Of a DNA stretch of 64,000 bases, positions 45,251 through 53,439 are shown one piece after another. A program made the translations under genes and the position numbers. This DNA is from Dissulfurispira thermophila (GTDB lineage: Bacteria; Nitrospirota; Thermodesulfovibrionia; Thermodesulfovibrionales; Dissulfurispiraceae): NCBI RefSeq assembly GCF_014701235.1, contig NZ_AP022873.1:682001-746000 (forward strand), written 5' to 3'. Within the stretch, counting starts at the first letter, position 1. Each line of letters begins with the position of its first letter. The notes beneath the pieces were generated by a model. The model had not been told where the DNA came from. It saw only the letters and a list, made by a program, of their open reading frames with translations, and did no database searches.

Positions 45251-47848
45251 ATGGATGCTATCCCCTCAATTTTCTGCTCTTCTGTAGAAAAAAATAAGAA
45301 TCGAATTGTATTCAATTATTTTGAAGACTCATGGAAGGCGATGACTTATGGCGAGTTTTACGCCCTTGCAAATAACATCGCCTCTTTCCTTATCAGCAAT
45401 GGGATATACAAAGGTGACAGGATTGCCATAGTTTCAGAAAACAGACCTGAATGGTGTGCATCATATATGGCAATACTCATGTGCGGAGGAATTGCAATCC
45501 CAATAGATATGCAGTTGGGCAGTGATGAGATTAAAAATCTGCTTGTTGATTCAGAAACTAAGATCATATTTTATAGTTCCATGACCGGGGCGAATGTTTT
45601 GAAGGCAATAGAGGGAATTGATATAAAAGGAATAAATCTTGATACCACTCCCTTTACTCACTCACACATTCACTCATTTGTCTGTTCATCTGCTAGTCCT
45701 GATGATATTGCCTCTATCATTTATACATCAGGCACGACAGGCAAACCAAAGGGAGTGATGCTCACACATAAGAATTTCTGCTCTAATGCTGATGCTGTCA
45801 TTCAGGCAAAGGTGGTCACGCATGATGATAATGTCCTTTCAATACTTCCGCTTCACCATACATATCCTTTTATGTGTACATTTCTTGTTCCTCTTTTTGC
45901 AGGTGCTGCCATTACTTTTACGCCAGGTCTAAAGGCAGCAGACCTTGTATCTGCTATAAAAGACAAGAATGTGACTATTGTGGTTGCTGTGCCAAGACTT
46001 CTTGAGATAATAAGGGATGGGATTTTTTTGAAGATAAAGGGAAAAAAGATTTTCTCGAGGATTATTTTATGGATGATGAAATTGTGTGGAATTGCGAGGA
46101 TGAAGTTTGGCATTAACATGGGAAAAGCTGTATTCAAATCCATACATGAGAGATTTGGCAAATTGAAATTTTTTGCAAGTGGAGGTGCAAGGCTTGAGCC
46201 ATCTGTGATGAAAGACCTCGAGGCTATCGGCTTTACAGTTTTAGAAGGGTATGGTCTTACAGAGACATCTCCTATTGTTACATTCAATCCACCTGACAAA
46301 AGAAAGATAGGATCTACAGGAAGACCATTATTTAATGTTGATATAAAGATAGGTGATGACGGCGAGATAATGGTTAGAGGACCCATGGTTATGAAGGGCT
46401 ATTACAGGAATCAGACTGCTACCGCTGATGCTATAAGAGATGGATGGCTTTTGACAGGCGATACAGGGTATCTTGATAAAGACGGCTATCTATTTATAAC
46501 AGGACGAAAAAAAGAGGTAATAGTTTTGAGTTCAGGGAAAAATGTTTATCCAGAGGATGTAGAGGCTTTTTATACATCTATTCCTCTTATAAAAGAGATA
46601 TGTATTACAGAATTAGAAGGACAACTCCATGCAGTGGTAGTCCCTGATTTTGAATATGCCAGAAAATATTTGATAGGCAATATATCAGAGGCATTAAAGT
46701 GGGAAATAAATGAGGTTTCCATGAAACTGCCTGAATATATGAGAATCAAGGGCTATACTGTTTATTCTGGACAGTTGCCTCGCACTGCACTTGGTAAAAT
46801 CAAGAGGTTTGTAATAAAGGACATATTAAAGACTGAAGTTAAGGAGAGAGAAAGGGGTGAAGATAAGACTCTATTAAAAGACGAAGTCAGCAGAAGGATT
46901 GTTGATTGCATAAAGGCAGTTATGACCGAGCCTATTATGATTCAATCATCTGATAACCTCGAGCTTGATCTTGGATTTGATTCATTAAAAAGGATAGAAC
47001 TTATATCATCGCTTGAATCTGCTTTTTCTGTCAGCCTCCCAGAGACATTTGCAGCAGAAGTTCAGACAGTAGATGATATAATCATAAGGCTTAAAGAACT
47101 GGTATCAAGGGAAGGAATAAGGGGGGGTGGTCTTGTATCGTGGAAAGACATACTCGAAAAAGAGCTGCTCAAGGAAGACAGAGAAAAGATTGGTTTTTAT
47201 TATAATAAGTGGGAGCTTTTAATAACATATATCGTTCGCCTTATACAGGTAATTTTATTTAAGCTTATCTTTAAGCTTCAAGTGTATGGGAAAGAGCATA
47301 TCCCTGATAAATGTCCTTTTATCATAGCACCGAATCATGTGAGCTTTCTCGATGGCTTTGTGATTGCATCTTCTGTTCCTTATAAGACATTTAATGACCT
47401 CTATTTTTTGGGTTTTCAGAAATATTTTACAGGAAGATTCAGGTCATGGTTTGCAAAGATAGCTCATGTCATTCCAATAGACCCTGAGATATATCTAAAC
47501 AAGGCTATGCAGATGTCAGCACATGTTTTAAAGAATAAAAAGGCATTGTGCATATTTCCTGAGGGTGGCCGTTCATTTGATGGAAGGCTGATGGAATTCA
47601 AAAAGGGCATAGGGGTGCTTGCTGTAGAAATGGGCATATCTGTTGTGCCTGTATTTATAAAAGGGACATTTAAGGCACTGCCGCGAGGTGCTAAATTTAT
47701 AAGGCCGTCTAAAATAAATGTAACTTTTGGGCATCCATTGAATGTATCAGATATCAATATGCAGAGGAGACCTGATGGCGTTGATGAATATCAGTATTTT
47801 GCACAGGAACTGAGAAAGAGGGTGATTATGCTATCAGAAAATAGCTAA
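45251..47848 (+). CDS. acyl-activating enzyme - acyl carrier protein - acyltransferase fusion
   Basis: The 865-residue protein has three parts: an AMP-binding long-chain acyl-CoA/ACP synthetase domain (~1-530; P-loop YTSGTTGKPKG near 157, GYGLTETSP, TGDTGYLDKDGYLFITGRKK); a phosphopantetheine carrier domain (~550-620; LDLGFDSLKRIEL, Ser near 575); and a PlsC-type acyltransferase (~660-865; PNHVSFLDGF with H-x4-D, FPEGGRSFDG). It could activate a fatty acid, hold it on its own carrier and transfer it to a lysophospholipid or glycerol phosphate, like Aas with a built-in ACP. It starts 6 bases after the IMPase stop. Confidence 0.9.
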   Translation: MDAIPSIFCSSVEKNKNRIVFNYFEDSWKAMTYGEFYALANNIASFLISNGIYKGDRIAIVSENRPEWCASYMAILMCGGIAIPIDMQLGSDEIKNLLVDSETKIIFYSSMTGANVLKAIEGIDIKGINLDTTPFTHSHIHSFVCSSASPDDIASIIYTSGTTGKPKGVMLTHKNFCSNADAVIQAKVVTHDDNVLSILPLHHTYPFMCTFLVPLFAGAAITFTPGLKAADLVSAIKDKNVTIVVAVPRLLEIIRDGIFLKIKGKKIFSRIILWMMKLCGIARMKFGINMGKAVFKSIHERFGKLKFFASGGARLEPSVMKDLEAIGFTVLEGYGLTETSPIVTFNPPDKRKIGSTGRPLFNVDIKIGDDGEIMVRGPMVMKGYYRNQTATADAIRDGWLLTGDTGYLDKDGYLFITGRKKEVIVLSSGKNVYPEDVEAFYTSIPLIKEICITELEGQLHAVVVPDFEYARKYLIGNISEALKWEINEVSMKLPEYMRIKGYTVYSGQLPRTALGKIKRFVIKDILKTEVKERERGEDKTLLKDEVSRRIVDCIKAVMTEPIMIQSSDNLELDLGFDSLKRIELISSLESAFSVSLPETFAAEVQTVDDIIIRLKELVSREGIRGGGLVSWKDILEKELLKEDREKIGFYYNKWELLITYIVRLIQVILFKLIFKLQVYGKEHIPDKCPFIIAPNHVSFLDGFVIASSVPYKTFNDLYFLGFQKYFTGRFRSWFAKIAHVIPIDPEIYLNKAMQMSAHVLKNKKALCIFPEGGRSFDGRLMEFKKGIGVLAVEMGISVVPVFIKGTFKALPRGAKFIRPSKINVTFGHPLNVSDINMQRRPDGVDEYQYFAQELRKRVIMLSENS

Positions 47849-47899
47849 AATTATGCTGGATGTGTTAAATTTAATAAATTTGAAAAGAGAGGGGTTTTT

Positions 47900-48250
47900 A
47901 TGGCTGATTTTGTGTATAAAGAATATTCAGAAGAAGAAGACAGGATTTATAATGAGGCAATAGCAAAGATAAGGGAAGCTATTAAGAATGGTTTGAATTT
48001 TAATGAGGCGTGCAGCATCATAAATGTGGATAATGAATTAAAGAAATTCATTGTGGATGATGCACTCAAGATAATGATTGCTGAGATGCATTATGCAAAT
48101 GGAATGTCGTTGAAGCAGGTTGCTGATGCGCTAAAGATCCCGATAAGGGCAGTGGATATTGCCAATATGGAGATGCTTGAAGATGTCGGTATAACAGCAG
48201 CAGAAATTTACAGGAAAAGCAACCCCGGCAGCCCTATGGGGAATGCATAA
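47900..48250 (+). CDS. hypothetical protein with HTH-like segment
   Basis: The 116-residue acidic protein is of no family I recognise. The sequence is helical; GMSLKQVADALKIPIRAVDIANMEML resembles a helix-turn-helix, so DNA binding is possible. GAGAGG lies about 8 bases before ATG. Codon use resembles its neighbours. It is followed 26 bases later by another unknown small gene, probably in the same transcript. Confidence 0.65.
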   Translation: MADFVYKEYSEEEDRIYNEAIAKIREAIKNGLNFNEACSIINVDNELKKFIVDDALKIMIAEMHYANGMSLKQVADALKIPIRAVDIANMEMLEDVGITAAEIYRKSNPGSPMGNA

Positions 48251-48276
48251 AGTAGTTAAATGGAGGTTTTTGATTT

Positions 48277-48648
48277 ATGATGTTCAATAAGGTTTTGTCA
48301 TTAGAAGATATAAAAAAAGAGCCATTTGTCATAGAACATATAAGATGGGACCTTCAACCAAAGGATTTGATGGAGCCGAGGTGTCTGATAACAGACGAGG
48401 GGATAAAGAAAAGGGAACCTATAAAAGGGTATGTTTTTTATATAGATACGATGGATAAAAAACCAATTCTTTTTTTGATGAGGCACACTGCAGCTGATTA
48501 TGCAGAGACACTTGCACAGATAGATGAAATCCCCCAAGAGCTTTTAATTGAGGCTGTAGAAGAAAATAAAGATAAGGCATACTTTGGTATGTATCCGATT
48601 AATAAAAAAATTGAAGACTGGCTTAAGAAAGAGTTAAAAGTTCTTTAA
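48277..48648 (+). CDS. hypothetical protein
   Basis: The 123-residue protein contains predicted beta strands (PIKGYVFYIDTMDKKPILFLMRHT) and a helical C-terminus (IEDWLKKELKVL). No family recognised. GGAGG is 11 bases upstream of ATG 48277. The 3' end overlaps the convergent HAD phosphatase gene by 26 bases. Start could also be the second Met. Confidence 0.65.
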   Translation: MMFNKVLSLEDIKKEPFVIEHIRWDLQPKDLMEPRCLITDEGIKKREPIKGYVFYIDTMDKKPILFLMRHTAADYAETLAQIDEIPQELLIEAVEENKDKAYFGMYPINKKIEDWLKKELKVL

Positions 48649-49279
48649 AGTCCTTTAAAATTGGAAAGTCATTTATTGGTTTATCTATCTTTTTTGAATT
48701 TGCCCTTGTCTTTAAAAGAAGATATTTTATCCCAAATGTCTTTGCTGTTTTTAAAATATCAGGCGTATCATCTATAAAAAGTGTTTTTTGCTTATCGAGT
48801 TTTAATATCTTCTCTGTCTTTTCCCAGAACTCTATCATCTCTTTGGGATAGCCTATTTCAAAGGATGTAATACACCTGTCAAAGTATTTACCTATCTCTG
48901 TTTTTTTTAATTTTATGTCCAAAACCTTGTAATGGGCATTGGTGACCATGTACACCTTTTTCTTGTGCCTTTTCAACATCTTTAGGAAGTCTTCCACATG
49001 TGGATGTATTTCAATGAGATGCTTTATTTGTTCTTTGAGTGCCGGAATGTCAAGTTTGAGTTCTCTTGACCAGAAATCTATGTCCGTCCAGTTAAGTGTA
49101 CCTTCATGGGCTTTGTATTTTAAAAGAAGGTCTTCCTTTGCTTTTCCAAATGTGATATGGTGCTTTTCTGCATATTTTTCAGGAACGAGGTGTTCCCAGA
49201 AATAATCATCGAAATATTTATCAAGCAGTGTCCCATCCATATCAAGAAGGACAAATTTAATATCCCTCAGCGGTATCAT
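48623..49279 (-). CDS. HAD-superfamily hydrolase (YrfG/YjjG-like nucleotidase)
   Basis: The 218-residue protein has HAD motif I LLDMDGTLLDKYFDDYFW, motif II region VYMVTNAHYKVLD, motif III Lys (GYPKEMIEFW) and motif IV LFIDDTPDILKTA. The long cap and EHLVPEKYAEKH resemble GMP/IMP nucleotidase YrfG. The ATG at 49279 overlaps the upstream stop (ATGA) with GGAGAGG before it, so I prefer it to a start at 49300. Substrate is unproven. Confidence 0.88.
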   Translation of the reverse strand: MIPLRDIKFVLLDMDGTLLDKYFDDYFWEHLVPEKYAEKHHITFGKAKEDLLLKYKAHEGTLNWTDIDFWSRELKLDIPALKEQIKHLIEIHPHVEDFLKMLKRHKKKVYMVTNAHYKVLDIKLKKTEIGKYFDRCITSFEIGYPKEMIEFWEKTEKILKLDKQKTLFIDDTPDILKTAKTFGIKYLLLKTRANSKKIDKPINDFPILKDFKELLTLS

Positions 49280-49836
49280 TGTTCCTCTCCGCCATACCAT
49301 GATTGGTCTATGTAATTTTCTGTCCTTTCATATATTAATTCCATCATATCTTTTAATTCCTGAAATATATCGTCAAAGAGTTCACTGTCTTTTGTATCTT
49401 CTATATCAATACCATAGCTGTAATGTATTTCGTATTCCCTGAAAGGCTCATCACCTCCTACGATTTCCTTGATTGTCAGGATTGGTTCTGTATCAGGATA
49501 TTCCTCGTTTATTTCATCAAGCAGTAGTTCTATATCAGGATAATCTTTCATGAATGGAAGTTTTACGGTGAATTCCAGTTCTACTGAGGTATCAACATCA
49601 CTATTTTCATCTGGTTCATTATCCTCATATAGTGTCATTCCTGTCTGAAATGCATCATACACGAAAGACACGGTTGCAGATACAGGGAATGGCTGCTCCA
49701 TATTTGGCAGGGTCAGAAAAAATTTGCCCTCTCTGTCAAGAGTAAACTGTTCTATAAGAACTTGCATATTGAATATATCGAGATAATTTTTTGCAGACTC
49801 TGCTATTGTCATCTGTAGTTCTTCAAATCTTGCCAT
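49276..49836 (-). CDS. hypothetical acidic protein
   Basis: The 186-residue, very acidic protein (DNEPDENSDVDTSVELEF, PDIELLLDEINEEYPDTEP) is without a family I recognise. It is predicted to be alternating beta strands and helices, has no signal peptide and is probably cytoplasmic. GGAGG lies 6 bases before ATG. It is translationally coupled to the HAD gene downstream. Function unknown. Confidence 0.7.
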   Translation of the reverse strand: MARFEELQMTIAESAKNYLDIFNMQVLIEQFTLDREGKFFLTLPNMEQPFPVSATVSFVYDAFQTGMTLYEDNEPDENSDVDTSVELEFTVKLPFMKDYPDIELLLDEINEEYPDTEPILTIKEIVGGDEPFREYEIHYSYGIDIEDTKDSELFDDIFQELKDMMELIYERTENYIDQSWYGGEEQ

Positions 49837-49911
49837 GCTTCCTCCGATATGCTTAAAATATTTACAAATAGGCTAAAAAAGATTAAATAGTATAACATTA
49901 ACAACAAAATT

Positions 49912-50634
49912 ATGGCGAATCGTAATGCAGTAATAACCGGCGGCAGCGGCGGGCTGGGTATGGAAATTGCGTATGCGTTTTCAGAACATGGTTATAATAT
50001 TGTGATAAACTATCTCCAATCCGACCGTACAGCACTAAAAGTTATCAAAGCGATCTCTAAGACAACTGGGAACAAGGCAGTTGCCGTTAGGGCTGATGTC
50101 AGTAGTTTCTATGATGTCTCTGAAATGGTGGAATTCGTCAAAAAAAAATTCGGCAGAGTTGATGTGTTTGTAAATAATGCTGGAATAACTAAAGATGCCT
50201 TATTGATAAAGCAGACAGAGGAAGAATGGGACAGGATAATGGATGTAAATCTAAAAGGTGCTTTTAATTGCATAAAGGCATTTGCACTGCTTATGAAAAA
50301 TGGCGGACATATTATCAATATATCGTCATATTCAGGATTGAAGGGCAAAGAAGGGCAGGTTGCATACAGCGCCTCAAAGGCTGCATTGTTTGGGCTTACA
50401 AAGACAGCGGCTATTGAGCTTGCAAAATACAATATAAGGGTTAACGCTGTCTTGCCCGGATATATGCCGACAAAAATGGGTATTGCTGCAAAAACCGCAT
50501 TACAAAAGGCAAAGAATGACAGCATCTTGAATACACTTTCAGATCCAAAAGAAGTAGCGAGATTTATCGTTTATCTTGCAGGCACGGAAAATATAACTGG
50601 ACAGATATTCTGCCTTGAGAGCAGGATTATTTAA
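49912..50634 (+). CDS. short-chain dehydrogenase (FabG-like 3-oxoacyl-ACP reductase)
   Basis: The 240-residue SDR has the NADP-binding GGSGGLGMEIA, NNAGITKD, catalytic Ser in IINISSYSG, and YSASK (Tyr-x3-Lys). It most likely reduces 3-oxoacyl groups. It is followed 12 bases later by bioD, which suggests a role in the pimeloyl part of biotin synthesis rather than bulk fatty acid synthesis, but this is inference. TATAAC at 49891-49896 is a possible -10; no Shine-Dalgarno is evident. Confidence 0.88.
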   Translation: MANRNAVITGGSGGLGMEIAYAFSEHGYNIVINYLQSDRTALKVIKAISKTTGNKAVAVRADVSSFYDVSEMVEFVKKKFGRVDVFVNNAGITKDALLIKQTEEEWDRIMDVNLKGAFNCIKAFALLMKNGGHIINISSYSGLKGKEGQVAYSASKAALFGLTKTAAIELAKYNIRVNAVLPGYMPTKMGIAAKTALQKAKNDSILNTLSDPKEVARFIVYLAGTENITGQIFCLESRII

Positions 50635-50646
50635 GGAGATTAAAAA

Positions 50647-51411
50647 TTGTCAAAAGGCATTTTCATAACAGGCACTGATACCGGTGTCGGCAAGACCATT
50701 GTCTCTGCTGCGATAATCAGGGCATTGATGAACAAGGGCATTAAAGTTGGCGCTATGAAGCCGTTGGAGACAGGGTGTAAAAAGTCAGCAGTCAAAGAAG
50801 AAAAAGAGATATTAATACCATCTGACGGCATGTTTTTAATAGAAATGGCGGAGATGGATGATTCTATTGATTTGATTACACCGATAAGGTTTGAGCAGCC
50901 GCTTGCGCCAATGGTCGCTTCTGACTTAGAAAAGACGCCTGTTGATCTCAACAAGATTTTCAGAGCTTATGAAACGCTCTCGCAAAAATATGAATTCATG
51001 GTCGTTGAGGGCGCAGGAGGCTTGCTTGTGCCGATTGCTAAGGGGCAAAGGGCAAAGGGCAAAAGGCAAGCGGCTTATTTTGTCTCTGATCTGATAAAGG
51101 ACTTAAAACTTCCTGTAATTATTGTAGCAAGGCCGGGTCTTGGCACTGTAAATCACACACTCCTGACAGTTAATCATGCCTTGCGAGAAGGGATTGAGGT
51201 GTTGGGCGTGATTATAAATTACAGCAGACCCCCTGAAAACGATATTGCTGAAAAGACAAATCCAGATGCATTGAGACAATTATGTCCTGTGCCTGTAATT
51301 GACGTGATACCATATATTGAAAAGATTGGTGTTACCTATATTGAAAACATCTCACAGACGCTCAAATTTACGATGTTTGAACAACTTCAAAAAATATTCA
51401 CATTGCCTTGA
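50647..51411 (+). CDS. bioD: dethiobiotin synthetase
   Basis: Makes the ureido ring of dethiobiotin from DAPA, CO2 and ATP. The 254-residue protein has the P-loop GTDTGVGKT, KPLETGC and VEGAGGLLVPIA. Start is TTG 50647 with AAGGAG 7 bases upstream. Residues ~132-143 (KGQRAKGKRQAA), between GGLLVPIA and the next strand, are encoded by a GGGCAAA word repeat sharing 19 bases with the rlpA leader. Other biotin genes (bioA, bioB, bioF) are not in the window. Confidence 0.93.
   Translation: MSKGIFITGTDTGVGKTIVSAAIIRALMNKGIKVGAMKPLETGCKKSAVKEEKEILIPSDGMFLIEMAEMDDSIDLITPIRFEQPLAPMVASDLEKTPVDLNKIFRAYETLSQKYEFMVVEGAGGLLVPIAKGQRAKGKRQAAYFVSDLIKDLKLPVIIVARPGLGTVNHTLLTVNHALREGIEVLGVIINYSRPPENDIAEKTNPDALRQLCPVPVIDVIPYIEKIGVTYIENISQTLKFTMFEQLQKIFTLP
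51041..51073 (+). repeat. in-frame GGGCAAA word repeat in bioD
   Basis: AGGGGCAAAGGGCAAAGGGC followed by AAAAGGCAAGCGG, about four 7-8-base words, matching the words at 19757-19797. Confidence 0.8.
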
Positions 51412-51470
51412 TAGTGTAAGCATTAAAATGATACTATTTAAAAAACTATGCGGGTAATAAGTCTCTTAAT

Positions 51471-51674
51471 TTGTATCTATATTTTCATGCATATTATCAG
51501 GATTACAAAGCAATTATAAACATTCATACATGTGAAATAATAGAAGGTGTATTGCCGCCAAAACAAATGAAACTTGTTCTGGCCTGGACTGAAATTCACA
51601 AAGATGAGCTTTTAGCTGATTGGCAATTAGCATCGAGGGGTGAATTGCCTTTTCAGATTGAACCTTTGAAGTGA
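51471..51674 (+). pseudogene. DUF4160 protein, N-terminally truncated
   Basis: The ~67 residues FHAYYQDYKAIINIHTCEIIEGVLPPKQMKLVLAWTEIHKDELLADWQLA...FQIEPL match the DUF4160 family, usually partnered with DUF2442. The expected start (MPTIS-type, then IRMY..HxPPHFH) is missing; only an upstream TTG in poor context opens the frame, and the HxPPHFH part is reduced to FHAYY. No partner gene follows. I regard it as a 5'-truncated remnant. Confidence 0.6.
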
Positions 51675-51889
51675 AAGGAGGCATGAAGGGGGTGATGAAG
51701 CTTATAGAAGATACAAAAATCGCATCCCCCAGAACAAAGGTGATGGTGCTTACGGCTCATCTTGAAGATGAAATGAAGCAGGCTGCCGAGATGGGCAGCA
51801 TCGATGTCTTCTGTACAAAGCCTTTCGAATTATCAGAAATACGAAGAATTGTAAATAACCTTATGAGAGAAGAAAAAATCATGGTTTAA
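51671..51889 (+). pseudogene. response-regulator receiver domain, C-terminal half
   Basis: The ~72 residues SPRTKVMVLTAHLEDEMKQAAEMGSIDVFCTKPFELSEIRRIV are the second half of a CheY-like receiver (Thr in VLTAH, Lys in TKPFE). The first half with the phospho-acceptor Asp is absent; the frame opens directly after the DUF4160 remnant. It cannot be phosphorylated and is probably debris, unless read as part of an unknown small protein. Confidence 0.65.
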
Positions 51890-51904
51890 AAAGGAGGTCC
51901 TAAA

Positions 51905-52042
51905 ATGCGAAAGAAATATGTTGTGCTGCTACTTGTTATAGGTATGTTTCTGCTGTTTTACAGCAGCATGTCTTTTAGCAAGGAAGAAAAAGGCAGCTAT
52001 GTTGGCGTAGAAACATGTTCCCAACACCCCCACGTGAAGTGA
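51905..52042 (+). pseudogene. multiheme cytochrome c, truncated after the signal peptide
   Basis: Behind a good AAAGGAGG, 45 codons encode a signal peptide (MRKKYVVLLLVIGMFLLFYSSMSFS) and then GSYVGVETCSQHPHVK*. YVGxETCxxCH is the usual first heme site of multiheme cytochromes; here the CH is lost and the frame ends 5 codons later at a terminator. A deletion has removed the rest. Confidence 0.7.
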
Positions 52043-52073
52043 GTGAGGGGACGCAAGTCCCCTCACTTATTTT
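52042..52073 (+). terminator. intrinsic terminator
   Basis: AGTGAGGGGAC-GCAA-GTCCCCTCACT (52042-52067) followed by TATTTTTTT. The hairpin is 11 bp with a U tract, ending the transcript of the truncated genes upstream. Confidence 0.92.
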
Positions 52074-52081
52074 TTTATTCA

Positions 52082-52315
52082 GCCTTTATTATCTCAGAAA
52101 TATACTGACGATAATAGCTATTAATGAGCCGATGGAGCTTGTAGGGGTGGCTATTATAAGATAGAAAAGTTTGTCAATCCTCCCATTTGCAGCATCGATT
52201 CGTTTATTGAGGCTATCGTTTAAAGAACTAATTCTGTTATTTAGGCTGTCGTTGATGTTGTCAATTATTTGGTTGATAGAATTGCTTAATGAGTTGATAA
52301 TTTTGATAAATCAGG
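52082..52315 (-). pseudogene. remnant of small coiled-coil, tail-anchored protein
   Basis: On the minus strand a frame without a start codon reads INSLSNSINQIIDNINDSLN, RISSLNDSLNKRIDAANGRID and a hydrophobic C-terminus (LIAIIVSIFLR*). The ~11-residue periodicity of SLN..I/R suggests a coiled coil with one membrane helix. A TGA precedes the frame, so the N-terminus is lost. Low certainty that it was ever a gene. Confidence 0.4.
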
Positions 52316-52384
52316 GTATAGAATGCGTCAACGAGAAAAGTTCAAAACAATATCGCATATATAGTCTGTAGCAAATTCCCCATT

Positions 52385-52422
52385 TTGACAAAAGGAAATA
52401 TGATTATATATGATTATATCAT
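52385..52422 (+). promoter_or_regulatory. promoter/operator of the RHH-RelE toxin-antitoxin pair
   Basis: TTGACA (52385-52390), an 18-base spacer and TATGAT (52409-52414). A palindrome ATGAT-TAT-ATCAT (52410-52422) overlaps the -10, with a related ATATGATTATAT half just upstream, the arrangement expected for autorepression by a ribbon-helix-helix antitoxin. Confidence 0.65.
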
Positions 52423-52449
52423 CTAATATAATATATACGAGGTAAATAT

Positions 52450-52677
52450 ATGGTAAGAAAAACTGTTTTAATAGACGACGATATTGTCCAGCAGTTGAAT
52501 CTGCTTGCCAAAAAAGAAGATAGGGATTTTTCCAGCAGTATAAGGTACGTTTTGAGGATTGGACTTATAGCTATTCAGAATCCAGAATTAACAGCAGAGG
52601 AAATCAAAGACATATTAGAGGCCAAAGCAGAGTTTGAAACAGGCATGGTTGAGGAGTTAAGTCTTGAAAGTCTATGA
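52450..52677 (+). CDS. ribbon-helix-helix (CopG-like) antitoxin
   Basis: The 75-residue protein has an N-terminal RHH fold (RKTVLIDDDIVQQLNLLAKKEDRDFSSSIRYVLRIGL) for DNA binding and an acidic C-terminal tail (LEAKAEFETGMVEELSLESL) likely to wrap the toxin. It would repress its own promoter, where a palindrome overlaps the -10. GAGGT precedes ATG by 7 bases. It overlaps the toxin gene by 14 bases. Confidence 0.82.
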   Translation: MVRKTVLIDDDIVQQLNLLAKKEDRDFSSSIRYVLRIGLIAIQNPELTAEEIKDILEAKAEFETGMVEELSLESL

Positions 52678-52921
52678 AACCCAGAAATTCAGGAGATTAA
52701 GAGAAAAGTTAAAAAGCAATACCGAAAAAGATGCATTAAAAAACGCCATCGTAGAGGTTGTAAAAAATCCTTTGGCATATAAAAAACTTAAAGGTGAATT
52801 TAAAGATATGAGGCGGTATAAATATACTATAGACGGACAGGAAAGAAGACTTATCTTTAAGATTGAAGGAGATATTTTGTATCTTGTTTCTTTTGGCCCC
52901 CGAGAGGGGATTTATAAATAA
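52664..52921 (+). CDS. RelE/ParE-superfamily toxin
   Basis: The 85-residue protein KVYETQKFRRLREKL...NPLAYKKLKGEFKDMRRYKYTIDGQERRLIFKIEGDILYLVSFGPREGIY has the RelE fold pattern: two N-terminal helices and a sheet with LKG...RRYKY..DGQERRLIF. It probably cuts mRNA at the ribosome or poisons gyrase (ParE); the subtype cannot be told. The start is TTG 52664, inside the antitoxin gene, implying translational coupling. Confidence 0.82.
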   Translation: MKVYETQKFRRLREKLKSNTEKDALKNAIVEVVKNPLAYKKLKGEFKDMRRYKYTIDGQERRLIFKIEGDILYLVSFGPREGIYK

Positions 52922-53184
52922 TAAAGCGAGGGTAATTAACAAAACCTCAAATTCCTCCCTATCAAATATTTTCTCGTAAAAAAACAGAAATATTAGATAT
53001 AAGCGAAAAACTCAATTTAAAATTTTAATCTTATCTCCCCTGATTTTTTTTCTGCTTTCTTATATATAAGTAAGAAATTATTTTTACGGAGGTTTTATAT
53101 GATGAGGTTTTTGATGGTTTTGGTGCCGGTGGTAGTGGTAATGGCAATAAATGGACTTTTTGTTCCTGAAGAATGGTTTGAAAC
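52922..53184. other. AT-rich non-coding stretch
   Basis: No intact gene. A short frame from 53101 ends at 53220 without a recognised motif. The segment 53101-53184 precedes a HicA remnant and may be the mutated beginning of that gene. Confidence 0.35.
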
Positions 53185-53316
53185 ATTTTTGGTGACAGAA
53201 ATGGTTTCTTTGCACAGATAGTTGTTCCTAACCACAAAGAATTGGATAGAGGAACATGACGAGCTATAATCAGACAGACAGGTTTTAGTGTGGATGAGTT
53301 TATTAAGCTGCTATAG
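53185..53316 (+). pseudogene. HicA toxin remnant with in-frame TGA
   Basis: The frame reads IFGDRNGFFAQIVVPNHKELDRGT, a TGA at 53257-53259, then RAIIRQTGFSVDEFIKLL and TAG. This is the HicA C-terminal pattern (VPxHKEL..GTLRAI.RQ.G...EF) with Leu replaced by stop. The N-terminal helix and RxRGSH motif are not recognisable upstream. A dead second hicA, unlike the intact one at 4484. Confidence 0.65.
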
Positions 53317-53390
53317 AATGACGTTTTAATGGGCAGTGCCGAAGCATGATTGCAGTGACATAAAACAAATTTAACAGAGCTACTTTGGGA

Positions 53391-53421
53391 ATCCAAAATC
53401 CGTAATGAAAATTTCTAAATT
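53391..53421 (-). repeat. dispersed ~31-bp repeat, copy B
   Basis: Reverse complement of 40116-40146 (AATCCGTAATGAAAATTTC core shared) with about two differences. Confidence 0.75.
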
Positions 53422-53439
53422 AAAAAATTCCCTCTCCCT

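Noticed and set aside
53031-53396. 121-residue minus-strand frame
   Set aside because: The plus strand of the same segment carries a clear HicA C-terminal pattern, which explains the open frame better.
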